A stretch of 64,000 nt of DNA from Ahaetulla prasina (Eukaryota; Chordata; Lepidosauria; Squamata; Colubridae): positions 128,982,580 to 129,046,579 of the forward strand of contig NC_080542.1 of assembly GCF_028640845.1 (NCBI RefSeq). Direction: 5' to 3'. Under the pieces are notes generated by a model. That model had not been told where the DNA came from. It searched no databases and saw only the letters and a program-made list of their open reading frames with translations. A program made the translations under genes and the position numbers. Of this stretch, positions 22,426 to 33,413 are shown in pieces; position 1 is the first letter of the stretch; every line of letters begins with the position of its first letter.

Positions 22426-23189
22426 GTAAGTATTTGTAAGATATAATAATGAATAAGTTATAGTAGTTATTTATAACTATAAATTACAAAATTATTTTAA
22501 TTATTCAAAAGGGCTAATAATATTATTACAATAATTAATTCTATCAAAAGCCATTTTGATATAGTGGTTAAGGAATTAGGCCTTAAAGCAGCAAATGGAA
22601 ATTCTAATCCCATTTTAGACAGAGTGATCTTGGACAAAAAAAAAACAAAAACACAATTTTTGAGCTTAGGAACGAGGCAACAACAAAAAACTTCCCAAAA
22701 TGTTGCCAAGAAAACTGCAGCAACTTGTCCAGACAATCATCAGGAGTCAAGATTGCCTTGAAGGTGTGTGTGAGCACATAAATATTTACTATCACATTTA
22801 CTATCACATATCGCGCTTCTTTGTATTTAAAAATAAAATTGATCAGTTTTACAGATTAATCCTAAAATGAAGAAAAATACGAATACTACTTCTAGTGATT
22901 TGTTGTCTGGAAAATGGAAAAAACTAGATTTCTCCTAGTATTTTTCAATGGCTGTTGGCCTTTAAAACTAAAGTTTATAGGAACGAGTCTATGTTGTCCT
23001 TTCCTATTTCATAACTCCTCTTTTCTTTTTGTATTCACTAGAAAAAAAAAGAAGGGAAATAACTGTCGGTTTAAGATTAGCTAGATGAATAAAAGATATG
23101 TAACTTTGCTGTGTGAACAAGGAGGCTGTGGATGTCAAGTCACCACCAATCTAGTCCCAAATCACTTTAATTCCCAATTCCGTATCAAA

Positions 23190-23320
23190 ATGCCTTCTGT
23201 TTATTTTATTTTATTTTATTATTTGTATTTGTATACCGCCCTATCTCCCGAAGGACTCAGGGCGGTTCACAGGCAGATAAAAACATTTATATACAAATTA
23301 AAAATAACCATTTAATAAAC
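23190..23320 (-). mobile_element. L2 LINE 3' tail
   Basis: Antisense form of the L2 end hairpin: ACCGCCCTATCTCCCGAAGG, then CTCAGGGCGGTTCACAGGC, preceded by TTTATTTTATTTTATT, the inverse of an AATAAA-type tail. Confidence 0.85.
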
Positions 23321-23974
23321 AACCATTCTGTTGACTATGAAACTGTGAAAAAATATTTTTCTGTTATTATTATATTAAAGTATATATGTTAAAGGAGGGA
23401 TTTACTTGTTTAGTTTCATAAGCTACCAAACGCAAAGTTTTAGTGTGCAGAATAAAGGAACATAAAGATGGATGGATGGATGGACGGACTGGTGTGTGCA
23501 TGCTTCTATGATTGTATTTCCCACCAATACAGAGCATTGGTGGAAATGCACTTGAATACTAATCTATTCTCTACCAGTTGGGATCATAAATCAATGTGGC
23601 CTCTGGTTTGTTTTTTAAAAGAAGGCAAGACTGGTGTCCTAAATACTTCAGGTAGGATAGTATTCCAGAGGCTGGAGATAATGAGAGAGAAGTCACAACT
23701 CTGTTTATTTGGTTAGACCTGAAGTATAAATATCTTGGCAGGAAAAGCAGAGATAATTGGTGCAAGGTGCTTCTGTAAATAATTAATAATTAAATATATA
23801 TAAATAAGCTTGTTCATATAAGTTTTTACCAGTGTTACCTAGCACCTGTAATTGTACTTGGAAGTCGATCGGAAACCAATGAATTTTGTAGAAAGAGGAA
23901 TTATATGGGTATACTGAAGTATGTAGCCCTATCACAGCATTGATCTACAAGGATAATCAATGCTCGCTCTATCT

Positions 23975-23975
23975 A

Positions 23976-24029
<54 letters not shown>

Positions 24030-24095
24030 ATCCATCCATCCATCCATCCATCCATCCATCCATCCATCCATCCATCCATCTATCCACCTATCTAC
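23975..24095. repeat. Compound microsatellite TCTG / ATCC
   Basis: About 12 CTGT units (23980-24027) followed by about 13 ATCC units (24029-24082). Both clean. Confidence 0.95.
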
Positions 24096-24234
24096 TTGTT
24101 TCACCTAAAGGCAATTTTAGGCAGCTTATAACCAAATGCTTTATCTTGATCTGGAATTCAACTGATAAGGATCCATATAATTTATGGATATAAATATAAT
24201 TTATATTTATGGATATAAATATAATTTATTTCCT

Positions 24235-24560
24235 CCAGGGCCCTTTGAAAATATAATCTTCTCTACCCTCTGAAAAGAGGTGCCTGCAGACTGGATGAAA
24301 ATTGTCCAATAATGGTGATTTGGTAATGGTTTCTTGAGCAGGGTATATGGTATTGCCCCTTTCAAGGCAGGAGGCACAACCTTGTTACTCAAGGATGAAT
24401 TCACGATTGTCTGAACTCAAGCGCAATTCATCTCTTGGATGGCCTGACCAACCAAGAGAAATATAAAAGTTGTTCATAGGTAGCTGCCTCACAACTCCAA
24501 AGACCCTATCTCCTTCCTTGAGACACTGAAGCCCAGGAGCTATACATGGGCTCCAGATCC
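24235..24560 (-). mobile_element. Decayed L2-type RT fragment
   Basis: The minus strand reads VPPALKGAIPYTLLKKPLPN, like the FPAALKEAVVRPLLKKPSLD stretch before RT in the intact L2 copies. The rest is too decayed to bound precisely. Confidence 0.6.
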
Positions 24561-24778
24561 CCTTTTATAGCCCACAGAATAGCCCAGGAGTAAACAAGAC
24601 TAAAATTGTGGTCTCTTATTTGATGTTTCCTAAGGTTGGAGGGAATTTCAGTGCCAAAATGGATACTTAAAGCCTTGTAGCTGCTGAAGACCTTTAAATC
24701 CTTGAACTCTCTTAAAGATGATTCCTGGTCCTGCTTTCTTTTGGAATATGCCCCTCTCATGCCATATATAGCCTAGTG

Positions 24779-25051
24779 CATGGCACCCAATCCCCGGGCC
24801 ATGGCTCAGTATTGGACCGTGGTCCATTTGGAACCAGGTCATGGAGGTGGTTGACAAGTATGTGCCTGCATGCAGCTCCAGTTGCGAGAGCAGCAGGTGT
24901 GTGTGCACACGTACATATTCAGCTCCATTTCTGCAAGTGGCGGGCATGTGTGTCTGCTGCTAATACAAAAGGAGCTGTGCACATACATGCGCTCACCATT
25001 CCCTTCCCCCTCACCACTGGTCCGCAAAGATGGAAAGATTGGAGAATGCTG
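24779..25051. mobile_element. Non-autonomous hAT element with 8-bp duplication
   Basis: 273 bp flanked by GCCTAGTG on both sides (24771-24778 and 25052-25059). The ends CATGGCACCCAATC and AGATTGGAGAATGCTG are imperfect inverted repeats. No transposase frame. Confidence 0.75.
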
Positions 25052-25421
25052 GCCTAGTGTGACTATCAAGCTGGTAGATATTAGCATGATCTTATAATCC
25101 TTAACAGTCAGATATAATTAATTATAGTATAAAATACAACTACATTTATGCTAAATTTATATATCTGCCCTAGTGACAATCACAGAAGTGTATTTTTATG
25201 TGAATCATAGATATTGTAGCTGGTATATTTTATTGCCTTTCTTCTGGTGTATCTGAAGAGAAAGAACATAGCTAATAATTTTTAGTTTCCTCATTGCCAA
25301 GGCTATTCTAAAATGCTCAATTTTTCCCAAACCTGTAAAATTATTTATAATGTACCTGTCCAAAAGATAACCCTCCTGTTTTTATCTTTTGTGTTTGACA
25401 TGAAATATATTTCATTTTTAG

Positions 25422-25547
25422 AGCAAAAGATACAAGAATTCAATGAACAAAGAAGGCTTTTGTCTATAGGTTTAGACGGAATTGTACAAAATATTCAAAT
25501 TATACAGAATCTTAAATCAAGCAAAACTGAACTATTAACATCTGGTG
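25422..25547 (+). CDS. CCDC7: CCDC7-like exon 8 (type A)
   Basis: 126 nt (42 codons), phase 1-1, TTTTTAG acceptor and GTAAGT. It encodes IQEFNEQRRLLSIGLDGIV, then QNIQIIQNLKSSKTELL. Length and E-Q-R-R-L-L core as in exon 2. Confidence 0.93.
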
Positions 25548-26040
25548 GTAAGTACAGAATTAAAATTGTTGTCAGATTCATGGGGCTTCACAAATGAACC
25601 TTTTTATCTGTCTCATGCATGAAAGAATATCATTTATATAAACTATCCAATTTTAAGTCTTGCTTAGTTGCAAATGTTTGCATCTGGTGTCCTCTTTAAT
25701 TTGATTTGAAACCCTAGTGATATTATTAAGCTTTTTACCAAAGTTTTCAATTTGAGCTTGTAAATTAAAAATATTTTTTCAAAGCCTTCCCACTAGGTTT
25801 TAGCTTTAATCTGGTGCATTATTTGCATATCTGAATTTATACAGTTAAAGAAAAAAAATGCAGAGATAAAAATGTAAAATATACTGTAACAAAATAGTCA
25901 CAGAGAACATTAAAATAATCTCACATTGAAAGTATAAAGAAGAAAAGAAAAACAAAACGTTTCCTCAAAAATTAAAAAGAAAAAAAAATTTAGACCAAAA
26001 CTTTGTAAGAATTAAACCCTGTAGTGAAATCTAATGCAAC

Positions 26041-26409
26041 TAATCCTCAATTTATAACAGTTCATTTAGTGACCATTCAAAATTACAGCAGCACTGGAAT
26101 AAAAGACTGTTTTCACACTTACAACTGTTGCAGCATCCCCATTGTCATGTGATCAAAATTCAGACACTTAGCAATTGACCCATATTTATGACAGTTGAAG
26201 GGTCCCAAGAACATGTGATCATGTTTTGTGATTTACAAGCAAAGTCAATGAGGAAACTAGCTAACAACTAGGCTACTAACTTAAGAACTGCAATGATTCA
26301 CTTAACAATTGTGGCAAGAAAAATTGTAAAATGGAGCAAAATTCACAAAGCAACAGTATTTCACAAAGCAACAGAAATTTTGGGCTCAATTGTTGTAAGT
26401 CGAGGACTA
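26041..26409. mobile_element. 369-bp inverted-repeat MITE, copy 1
   Basis: Ends TAATCCTCAATTTATAACAG and TTGTTGTAAGTCGAGGACTA are inverted repeats. The interior carries CATGTGATCA boxes and TTAACAATTGTGGCAAGAAA. A second copy lies inverted at 30623-30996. No coding capacity. Superfamily not settled; the TA-containing ends suggest Tc1/mariner. Confidence 0.75.
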
Positions 26410-26819
26410 AGTAGCTGAGAACTGTATAGATATAAATCCATTCAGGTTAATTTCACTACTCAGAAAATTGCAGTTAGCTTCCATAGGCTTCCCAACCCCC
26501 ATCTCCAAAAAATACCAGTGAAGAAGCAAAAATAAGTTGCTGTTAAAATCCAGTGATTCCTTTTGGCACTGAGGGCTGAAACAGGAGCATGTGTGTGTGG
26601 GCGTTCCAGAAACTGGAAGAGCAGCCGCCTGGTGTACATGCATGTGCCGGGAAGATGATCTTCTAGTTTCCGGATGTGCATGTGCACCAGCTTCTCATCC
26701 AAGAAGATTCTTCAGCTCTGACTGGATGGTGGGGAATGGAAGGATTTATATTCCTTGCAGACAACTGGACATTTGCATTCTTTTAGTGAGTCATTAAAGG
26801 CCACCTGGAGGTTTATCTG

Positions 26820-27490
26820 TGTCATCAGGTCACCTGAGTAGTACAAATGGGTGTGGAGCCTTCTTAGAACTGTTGAAAGGACTGTGTTGTAGACTGGAGA
26901 TATATATGTTCTATCCTTTTCCCTCTGTTGAGAGACGGCTGTTCAATTTTGGCATAGATGGCCTCTTTGACCATTTTTTCAAACCTGTGGTCTTCTCTGT
27001 CCAAAATGTGAACTTTGCTGTCTTCAAAAGAGTGGCCTTTGTCTTTTAAATGCAGACAGACTGCTGAATCTAGTTCTGATGGGTTTGTTCTCCTATGTTG
27101 TGCCATGTATTTATGAAGTGGTTGTTTTGTTTCCCCAATGTACAAATCTACACCTATCTCACTGCATTGTACTGCATATACCACATTGTTCAGTTTGTAT
27201 CTAGGTGTTTTATCCTTGGGGTGGACAATCTTCGGCCTTAGTGTATTCTTGGGTTTGAAATGTATGTTGTGTTGGCTGAAGATCCTCCTGAGCTTTTCTG
27301 ATATTCTTGCAACATATGGAATGACAGCATTGCTTCATTTATTGTTATCTTTGTTATGGAGAAGTTCCTGTAGGGTCTTATTTGAGATTTGATAAAGGCC
27401 CACTTGGGATAGCCACACATTCTGAGAAAAACCAGAAAGTCCAGTTGCCTTTTGAAAAAGCACCTTTGGGACCTTCCACCAGTCAATTAA
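26820..27490 (-). mobile_element. Penelope-like element, GIY-YIG domain nearly open
   Basis: The minus strand 27184-26864 keeps an open GIY-YIG endonuclease segment: MVYAVQCSEIGVDLYIGETK, then LHKYMAQHRRTNPSELDSAV, LHLKDKGHSFEDSKVHIL and KEAIYAKIEQPSLNRGKRIE. The Y-A-V...Y-I-G pair and the conserved R and E are visible. Upstream (27486-27190) is the linker after RT with a frameshift. It belongs to a different Penelope lineage from the 17.5-kb copy. Confidence 0.88.
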
Positions 27491-28115
27491 CTTTTAAAAA
27501 TAAGAATCAAATTGAAAGAAAAAACTTTGAAAGTGAAGTTTAAAGCCAAGCATGCTTCAAAATACTAAGTAGCTGAGAGAAAAGATGGAGGCTGAATTCT
27601 TCAACTGCTTTTACCAGGAATTGCAATCTCTTTCCAGGAGTGTCTACAGTTGTCCAAGATTCATCTTAAATAATTCTTAGCTGCTTTCATTTGATCTAGG
27701 AAGCTGATTACCAAGTAACCTTCTTTGGCAGTAAATCAGCTGTTTGTCTGCAGGAGTTAGCAAATCTTCCCATCGTTCAATATGCCATCTTGGAGAAGGA
27801 GTCAAAGAATGGAAATTTCACATTTGCAGAAATGGGGACTCAATCATTGTTTACAGCAGCCTTGGAAAGACAAAATAGAAGCAGAAACTATAATTAAAGC
27901 ATTTCTTAATTTTCTTAATTTATTTATTTTTATAAATAAAATATTTTTTATTTAAAATATTTTATTTTTTATCAGAAATAAGAATTAAGTAAGATAAAAT
28001 CTTGCCTTCCTGTGGGATTCCTTCACATCAGCCAGTAAATAAACTTCCTGGTAAGATGATAGCATGATATTTTGAACCTTTTAGGCTAATAATTTTAAAA
28101 TATTTCCTTTTATAG
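27491..28115 (+). other. Intron 8 tail, no recognised feature
   Basis: Unclassified sequence, AT-rich from 27890, leading to the exon 9 acceptor TTTTATAG. Confidence 0.45.
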
Positions 28116-28223
28116 AAATACAAAGATTATATGAGAAGAGAAGGTTGTATTTGGACAATATGGAATTAAATCTGAAAGATTTGAAAGTTTTGCAGGGCGC
28201 TGCAGTTACTCAACCAGATAATG
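28116..28223 (+). CDS. CCDC7: CCDC7-like exon 9 (type B)
   Basis: 108 nt (36 codons), phase 1-1, GTAAGT donor. It encodes IQRLYEKRRLYLDNMELNL, then KDLKVLQGAAVTQPDN. Type B core with K-R-R-x-x-L-x-x-x-E-x-N-L-K-D-L. Confidence 0.92.
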
Positions 28224-28245
28224 GTAAGTAATTAATTTTTAGTAT

Positions 28246-28392
28246 GTTAATATGCTAGGCACTTTTCTGTTTTCTCAGCACTATTTTGTTTAAGATGAAA
28301 AATCTTCAGTACATTTTTGGTTGGCAAAAACAAAATTTTTCATCTTAAACAAAATACTGCTGAAAAAACAAAAAAGTGCCTAGCATATTAAC
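28246..28392. repeat. Intronic palindrome 23 bp after a donor
   Basis: Arms 28246-28303 and 28335-28392 are 58 bp each, with 55 matching positions, around a 31-bp loop. The left arm starts GTTAATATGCTAGGCACTTT and the right arm ends AAAGTGCCTAGCATATTAAC. Origin unknown: a short MITE or a local fold-back duplication. Confidence 0.85.
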
Positions 28393-28568
28393 AAAAATTT
28401 CTGATGACAAAAATAATTCTTAGTGTCCACCATTTCTTTGGTGTAGGGAAACATCCAACAATAGTTAATTCTCCTTGTAGCCTAGGAGAGCAGGAATCAT
28501 ATTTTAATTATTTTAAACTCTAGGCTTGATGAAATGGGATTAATCTTTCCTTTCTCATAAGGGTCTTC

Positions 28569-28928
28569 CAGGGGTGAAATGCTACTGGTTCACCAGTTTG
28601 GATGAACCAGTAGTGATAAAAGCTACCGGTTCAGGCAAACCAAGAGCAAAAAAAAAAAAGCTACCAGTTCGTCCATACTGGTATTTCCAATCAGCAGCAG
28701 AATTTAAATTAGCTAGAAAATAGGAAATCCTGCTTTCTAGTAAATCTAAATCTTGTGACACAGCTTTCCCCGCCCCTTGCTGTTTTGCTTACCTTGTTAA
28801 GCTTCCTTTTTCTGCGTGAAATGTGCATTTGGTATGCACTGCGCATGCGCGTGCATGGCACATTTGGTGTGCACTGCGCATGTGCAGGCAGCAAACTGGT
28901 GCCAATCTGCAGAGGATTTTACCACTGG
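28569..28928. mobile_element. hAT-type MITE, long form
   Basis: Begins CAGGGGTGAAATGCT and ends GATTTTACCACTGG, the same inverted ends as the 42154 element. The flanks GGGTCTTC and GGGCCTTC differ at one base, consistent with an aged 8-bp duplication. Interior about 330 bp, non-coding, with GCGCATGCGCG-type boxes. Confidence 0.7.
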
Positions 28929-29507
28929 GGGCCTTCAATTATTCTGGTGCAGTTTTCTGCAAACCTCTGCAGGGAGAATTAGGAATTGATAAAAATAATT
29001 GCCCCCATTCTTTCTCTGATGACAGGATTCCTTCTCTCACTATAAATCATATAGCTAGAATTAGAACTGGCATTTCAAATCTTTCTCTATTTCTGTATTG
29101 CCATTTTTGTATGACAAAAGGATCCAGCAAACTTCTCACTTGCTTTTTAACCTCCCAAAGAGATAGGCATTTTACTAGAAGAAGAGGGTAGCAGTACATA
29201 GATCAACTCTTGATATACTTCTGATCTACTTAGAATTTCTTATGCTACTGTTTGTTCCAGCTATTATAAAGTCTTACACTTTTTCCAAATTTCTGATTGC
29301 TCAATCAGCATTGAAGTGATGCATTGCTGCTCTTGAATTTTTGGTTTTTTTTGTAAACATTACTTATGATATTGTTAGTTTAATGTGTTTTATTTCAATT
29401 GTTTTTAATATATTACATCCTAATCTCTAGATTCTGCCTTCCAGTCTATTTCTATGGAGTACATTTCTAAAAAGTTTAATAGTAACACGGATGCTCCTTT
29501 TATGCAG

Positions 29508-29633
29508 AACAGATAATGCAACAATTAGCTGAGAAGAAAATAATATTGTTTGACAATCTGGAGGGAATTATTCAAGCTATAGAACAAGAACAAAACTTAG
29601 ATTTAGAAAAAGGTTTGAAGAAAAGATCTGATG
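29508..29633 (+). CDS. CCDC7: CCDC7-like exon 10 (type A)
   Basis: 126 nt (42 codons), phase 1-1, TATGCAG acceptor and GTAAGT. It encodes IMQQLAEKKIILFDNLEGII, then QAIEQEQNLDLEKGLKK. Same 42-codon length as the other full type A exons. Confidence 0.92.
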
Positions 29634-29689
29634 GTAAGTGTTTAAAAAAAAATTGTAGGGTAATCTATTAATATTAACTGACCTAGAAA

Positions 29690-30056
29690 GAATATTGACT
29701 AACCTGAGCACAACCAAGGCCCCCCCCCAAACAGAACACACCTCCATCCAATCGGAGCACAGCCAACCCCACCATCCAATCAGAGCACAGCCAAATCCCC
29801 AACCAATCAGAACGCACCTCCACCCAATCAGAACACAGCCAAGCTCCCAACCAATCAGTTCAAACCCCCACTAGCAGTTAAAAGGAAGAAACAGCTGCGA
29901 TCACACATTGCTCCTAGAAGCACGAAGCTGTAAACACCAGCCTGAAGATGACGAATGAGACTTCGTCGAAACGTCGCCAAGACACTTCCAATCTTACACG
30001 GGAGAAAACCCGAACAACCAAAGACCTATATACAAACACCCGTGAAAACCTCAGAA
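29690..30056 (+). mobile_element. Penelope-type terminal repeat, second copy
   Basis: Same sequence as 18770-19085: CCAAT-box array at 29748-29862, GCTCCTAGAAGCACGAAGCT, then CTGAAGATGACGAATGAGAC, TTCGTCGAAACGTCGCCAAG and the AAAACCCGAACAACC end. The left inverted end is missing. It lies only 57 bp downstream of exon 10 and is followed by a short TA repeat. Confidence 0.75.
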
Positions 30057-30203
30057 AACATATATATATATATATATATAGTTACGTTTCTTTTGCTTTG
30101 TTGAGAAATGCAGATATAAAGATTTCTTTGCTCTTTGCTCAACTTTACTTTTAAATGCAATATTTTAACCAGAAATTGAATATGTGCATTTCTAAATTTC
30201 TAG

Positions 30204-30305
30204 AGAGAGAAATACATGAGCTGCTAGTGTTTTCAGCACTAGATTCAAAATGTTATGAACTGGAAGAAATGGGAACTCTTCCCTATAATCAGCTGGATGT
30301 TATCA
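30204..30305 (+). CDS. CCDC7: CCDC7-like exon 11 (degenerate type B)
   Basis: 102 nt (34 codons), phase 1-1, TTTCTAG acceptor and GTAAGT. It encodes REIHELLVFSALDSKCYEL, then EEMGTLPYNQLDVI. By position it is type B, but the K-K/R-R and N-L core is lost. Confidence 0.85.
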
Positions 30306-30487
30306 GTAAGTACAGAATTAAGTGCTGAAGCATGTACAATATTTCATGATGAAAAAAAGTTCTTTAGAAGATAACCTATACAGTCACAAGCTATTTAATG
30401 AAAAAAAATATTTATTTAAGAAAATTGCTATTATAAAAAAGTATCTTAAATACATTGTTTCTTTTATTGTCATTTATTGTAATCTAG

Positions 30488-30586
30488 AACGGAAAGTGCA
30501 CAATCTAAAAGAACAAAGAAAGCGTTCATTTGATAGACGTCGTTTAGTTTATCCCAAAGAGCATCCAACAGAAAATATGCTTGAGA
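30488..30586 (+). CDS. CCDC7: CCDC7-like exon 12 (degenerate type A)
   Basis: 99 nt (33 codons), phase 1-1, GTAAGT donor. It starts with the type A head VHNLKEQRKRSFDRRRLV but its second half (YPKEHPTENMLE) lacks the helix core. Intron 11 is only 182 bp. Confidence 0.86.
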
Positions 30587-30622
30587 GTAAGTATGAACAG
30601 TAGTATAATATTAAGTTAGAGG

Positions 30623-30996
30623 TAGCCCTTGACTTACAACCACAACTGGCTCAAAATTTCCATTGCTAAGCAAGACAATTGTTAAGTGATTCTTGCCCCA
30701 TTTTATGACTTTTCTTGCCACAGTTGTTAAGTGAATCCCTGCAGTAACATTATGGTTAAGTGAATCTGCTTTCCCCATTGACTTTGCTTGTCAGAAAGTC
30801 GCAAAAGGTGATCACATGATTCCAGGGCACTGCAGCTGTCATCAATACGAGCCAGTTGCAAATGCCCAAATTTTGATCAGTGACCATGGGGATTCTGCAA
30901 CAGTCATAACTATGAAAAACGGTCATGAGTCACTTTTTCAATGCCATTGTAACTTTGAACAATCACTAAATTGAACTGTTGTAAGTAAAGGAGTAC
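30623..30996. mobile_element. 369-bp-type MITE, copy 2 (inverted)
   Basis: The reverse of the 26041 element: starts TAGCCCTTGACTTACAACCA and ends AACTGTTGTAAGTAAAGGAG plus TA. CAAAATTTCCATTGCTAAGC and TTGCCACAGTTGTTAAGTGA match the first copy on the other strand. Confidence 0.75.
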
Positions 30997-31887
30997 CAGT
31001 ATTTGTATAAAATGTAATGTATAAAAATGAATCCAGTAGCCATCAAGTTCAACCTAGCAATCAAATTTCTGCTTTTTATAATCTTGAATTAGTTGTGGAC
31101 CATCTCAATAATTTGGAACTCTTTTTAGAACACCCTCCCCCATACACAATGATTTTGTATTGGTAACATGATGACATAATGGCCCATAGAAAATAGTTTT
31201 AGCTTTTTCATTCTGCTAATCCTGAAAAGATAATTTGGAATATTATTAGGTGTCTTTGGAGAATGTAAGCTCTGAAAATATGTCACTTTCATATGGACAT
31301 TTATTATTTTTGGGGTATATGTTATTTTTCATAAGACGTGCTCACAAAATATACAAGGATTATCAATTATTTTTTAATAATGGAAATTTCCAAGGTAAAT
31401 ATATGATGGAAATTATTGAAAACTTCCAAGTGGAAAGACTGATCTTGATCACCCTCCCTTCGTTAGAATTGGTTTATAGAAAAACAAAAATGGAAAAACA
31501 AGTTTGAAGAACAAGTTGGCTAAATGAGAAGTAAATAAATACAAACAAATATGTTAATAGTGAAGCTTTTTTGAAAGTCACAATCACTTGCTCGTAAGAC
31601 CCTATATTTTAAAATAAACTCTTAAAAAATCTTGAGGATTAATTTAAAAGGGGGAAGGAAAATAACATATTTTACATCTAAAAGCACTTAGTTTTGCTGA
31701 AGGAGTTCCATACTGTGCAATAGTGGATGAGAAGTAGAATTAGCTGAGAGAACAATAAGCTTTTTTTTTTTATTAAGAGTAAAAAACTGCATGTAACAGT
31801 GGTAAACATGGCTCTTCTTATGGTACATGGTATTATTATCAATACATATCATGCGAATTTAAGTAATAATTGTTCTTTTATTCTTAG
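30997..31887 (+). other. Intron 12 remainder, no recognised feature
   Basis: AT-rich intron. An open stretch at 31250-31507 shows no splice sites in frame with the gene and no family resemblance, so it is taken as chance. Confidence 0.45.
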
Positions 31888-32001
31888 AGCAAAAAGAAGC
31901 ACTAAAAGAATTTCTCCAACAAAGAAAACATCTGTTTTCATATCTGCGATCAAGTATTGAAAATCTGCAACAAAAAAGCATTGCTTGGCAAGATATGTCT
32001 G
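31888..32001 (+). CDS. CCDC7: CCDC7-like exon 13 (type B)
   Basis: 114 nt (38 codons), phase 1-1, TTCTTAG acceptor and GTAAAT donor. It encodes ALKEFLQQRKHLFSYLRSSI, then ENLQQKSIAWQDMS. The core has diverged but the length and end fit type B. Confidence 0.88.
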
Positions 32002-32239
32002 GTAAATTCAATGTTGTTATTTCTGGTTATCATTTTTTGGATTTTTAAGAGTTTCTTTTCAAGGTAAAACCTTGCATGGCACAGGTTTTAGCTACTTGAT
32101 GAACCATTTTGTGCTGCTAGGACAAGCCTGTCCCACTCATGCTGGCAGGGAAAGCCTGCTATGGATTCTGTTAGTTAGGGATTTCCAGCTGTCAGAATCC
32201 AGAAAAAGAACACTTTTGCTGTAGTGCCTGCCTGCTAGG

Positions 32240-33110
32240 AACAAAGTTCACATCCCCCCACTCCCAGGTGAGGTCTGACCCCCATCCTCCTGTCCTTCCA
32301 TTAGAGCTTGAAGACTTAGCTGTGCCTGTTGGCTTAGGGACCCAATGGGAATTATCACATTGGAGATGACAGTTAGATTAATAGCAGATCCCACCTCTCC
32401 CAGGCAAGTTGCTGTTCCCTGTCCATCTTTTAATCATATTGTTATATTTTTACTGTTTATTTTTATTTTCCTTGTTTTCCTGTATTTGTAATTTTTTTAA
32501 TTTTAAATTTTTACTTTTATAAGCCATTCAGAGTAGTCCCGTGATGAGATGTGTGGCAAATATATTTAATACATTAAAAAAAATGCTTCTGTTGTCTAGT
32601 GTTTATTTATGCAGGTTGCTGCAAATTTGCTCTATAGTTTTCAAGTGATATTAAAGACTAGAGCTTCCTGCAGCAGTCCAGTCAGATGATGATGAGAACA
32701 TGACTTAAAGTTCTGCCCTAGATAGGATTCCAGTTGACATACAATTTCGAGCCATGCTCTAAAAGATAAGCTCCATCAGTCAGTTCAGTCTTTGACTCTA
32801 GAAGGACTCCCAATCCCAGTCCTGCTCTCTTTCTTGTTACAAGACTGGAAGAAACAAGATAATCTCAATGAACAAATACAGTAGCAAAAACTTCTAATTT
32901 GGATTAACTTTCAATTTATTTTTACCCATTCGGCCTCCATCAGTGTCCAAATAGACTAGACTGAACAAACACTAGCAGCTCAGATACAATTGGGTATCAT
33001 CAGTATACAGCTTGTATACCACTTGTATTGACCTCTAACTACCCTCCCATGACTATCTCAATAACTTTACCTAGAAAGGAAGATCAGAGACAGGGTAAGT
33101 TTTCAATGTT
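32240..33110. mobile_element. Decayed L2-group fragments, both strands
   Basis: Near 32455-32580 a plus-strand tail resembles the L2 end (AAGCCATTCAGAGTAGTCCC). Near 32965-33020 the minus strand reads VYKLYTDDTQL, an RT active-site box like YQLYADDTQL of the intact L2 copies. Boundaries are uncertain. Confidence 0.5.
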
Positions 33111-33302
33111 GCTTGGATGCAAAGATGACCTTTTTTTGTCTCATATAATTCCCGTTAGCTTTACAATTATGTATGTGTAATTTTCACAAATTCTGAAAAA
33201 AAAAACTTTTGAAGTTTTGTTAAATTCACACATGTACAGGCAAATGTGTATACGTACATATGTACATATATATATATTTGTACATCTGCTTGATCTTTAT
33301 AG

Positions 33303-33413
33303 ATGAGAACATAGCAAAACAAAGATCTTTGGCTGCAAAATTACAAGCAAATATGAGAGATATACAAGCTGCTTTTGAAAAAACACAGAAAATAGAAAAG
33401 TCCAGAGTTGTTG
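33303..33413 (+). CDS. CCDC7: CCDC7-like exon 14 (type A)
   Basis: 111 nt (37 codons), phase 1-1, TTTATAG acceptor and GTAAGA donor. It encodes IAKQRSLAAKLQANMRDIQ, then AAFEKTQKIEKSRVV. Retains the Q-R-x-L...L-x-A-x-x-x-D-I-Q spacing of type A. Confidence 0.9.

Larger units (their letters stand above)
22426..25421 (+). other. Intron 7, repeat-rich
   Basis: Contains an L2 tail (23190-23320), a compound microsatellite (23975-24095), an L2-like RT remnant (24235-24560) and a hAT element (24779-25051). No further exon was found; the A-B order across it is unbroken, so none is expected. Confidence 0.5.

Noticed and set aside
23960..24193. CRISPR-like regular repeats
   Set aside because: Simple TCTG and ATCC microsatellites without spacers.
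25313..25597. Open frame read as a single small gene
   Set aside because: It is CCDC7-like exon 8 with flanking intron that happens to be open.
31250..31507. 85-codon plus-strand frame as an extra CCDC7 exon
   Set aside because: No phase 1-1 exon with AG/GT fits it, and the A/B order across 30488 and 31888 has no gap.
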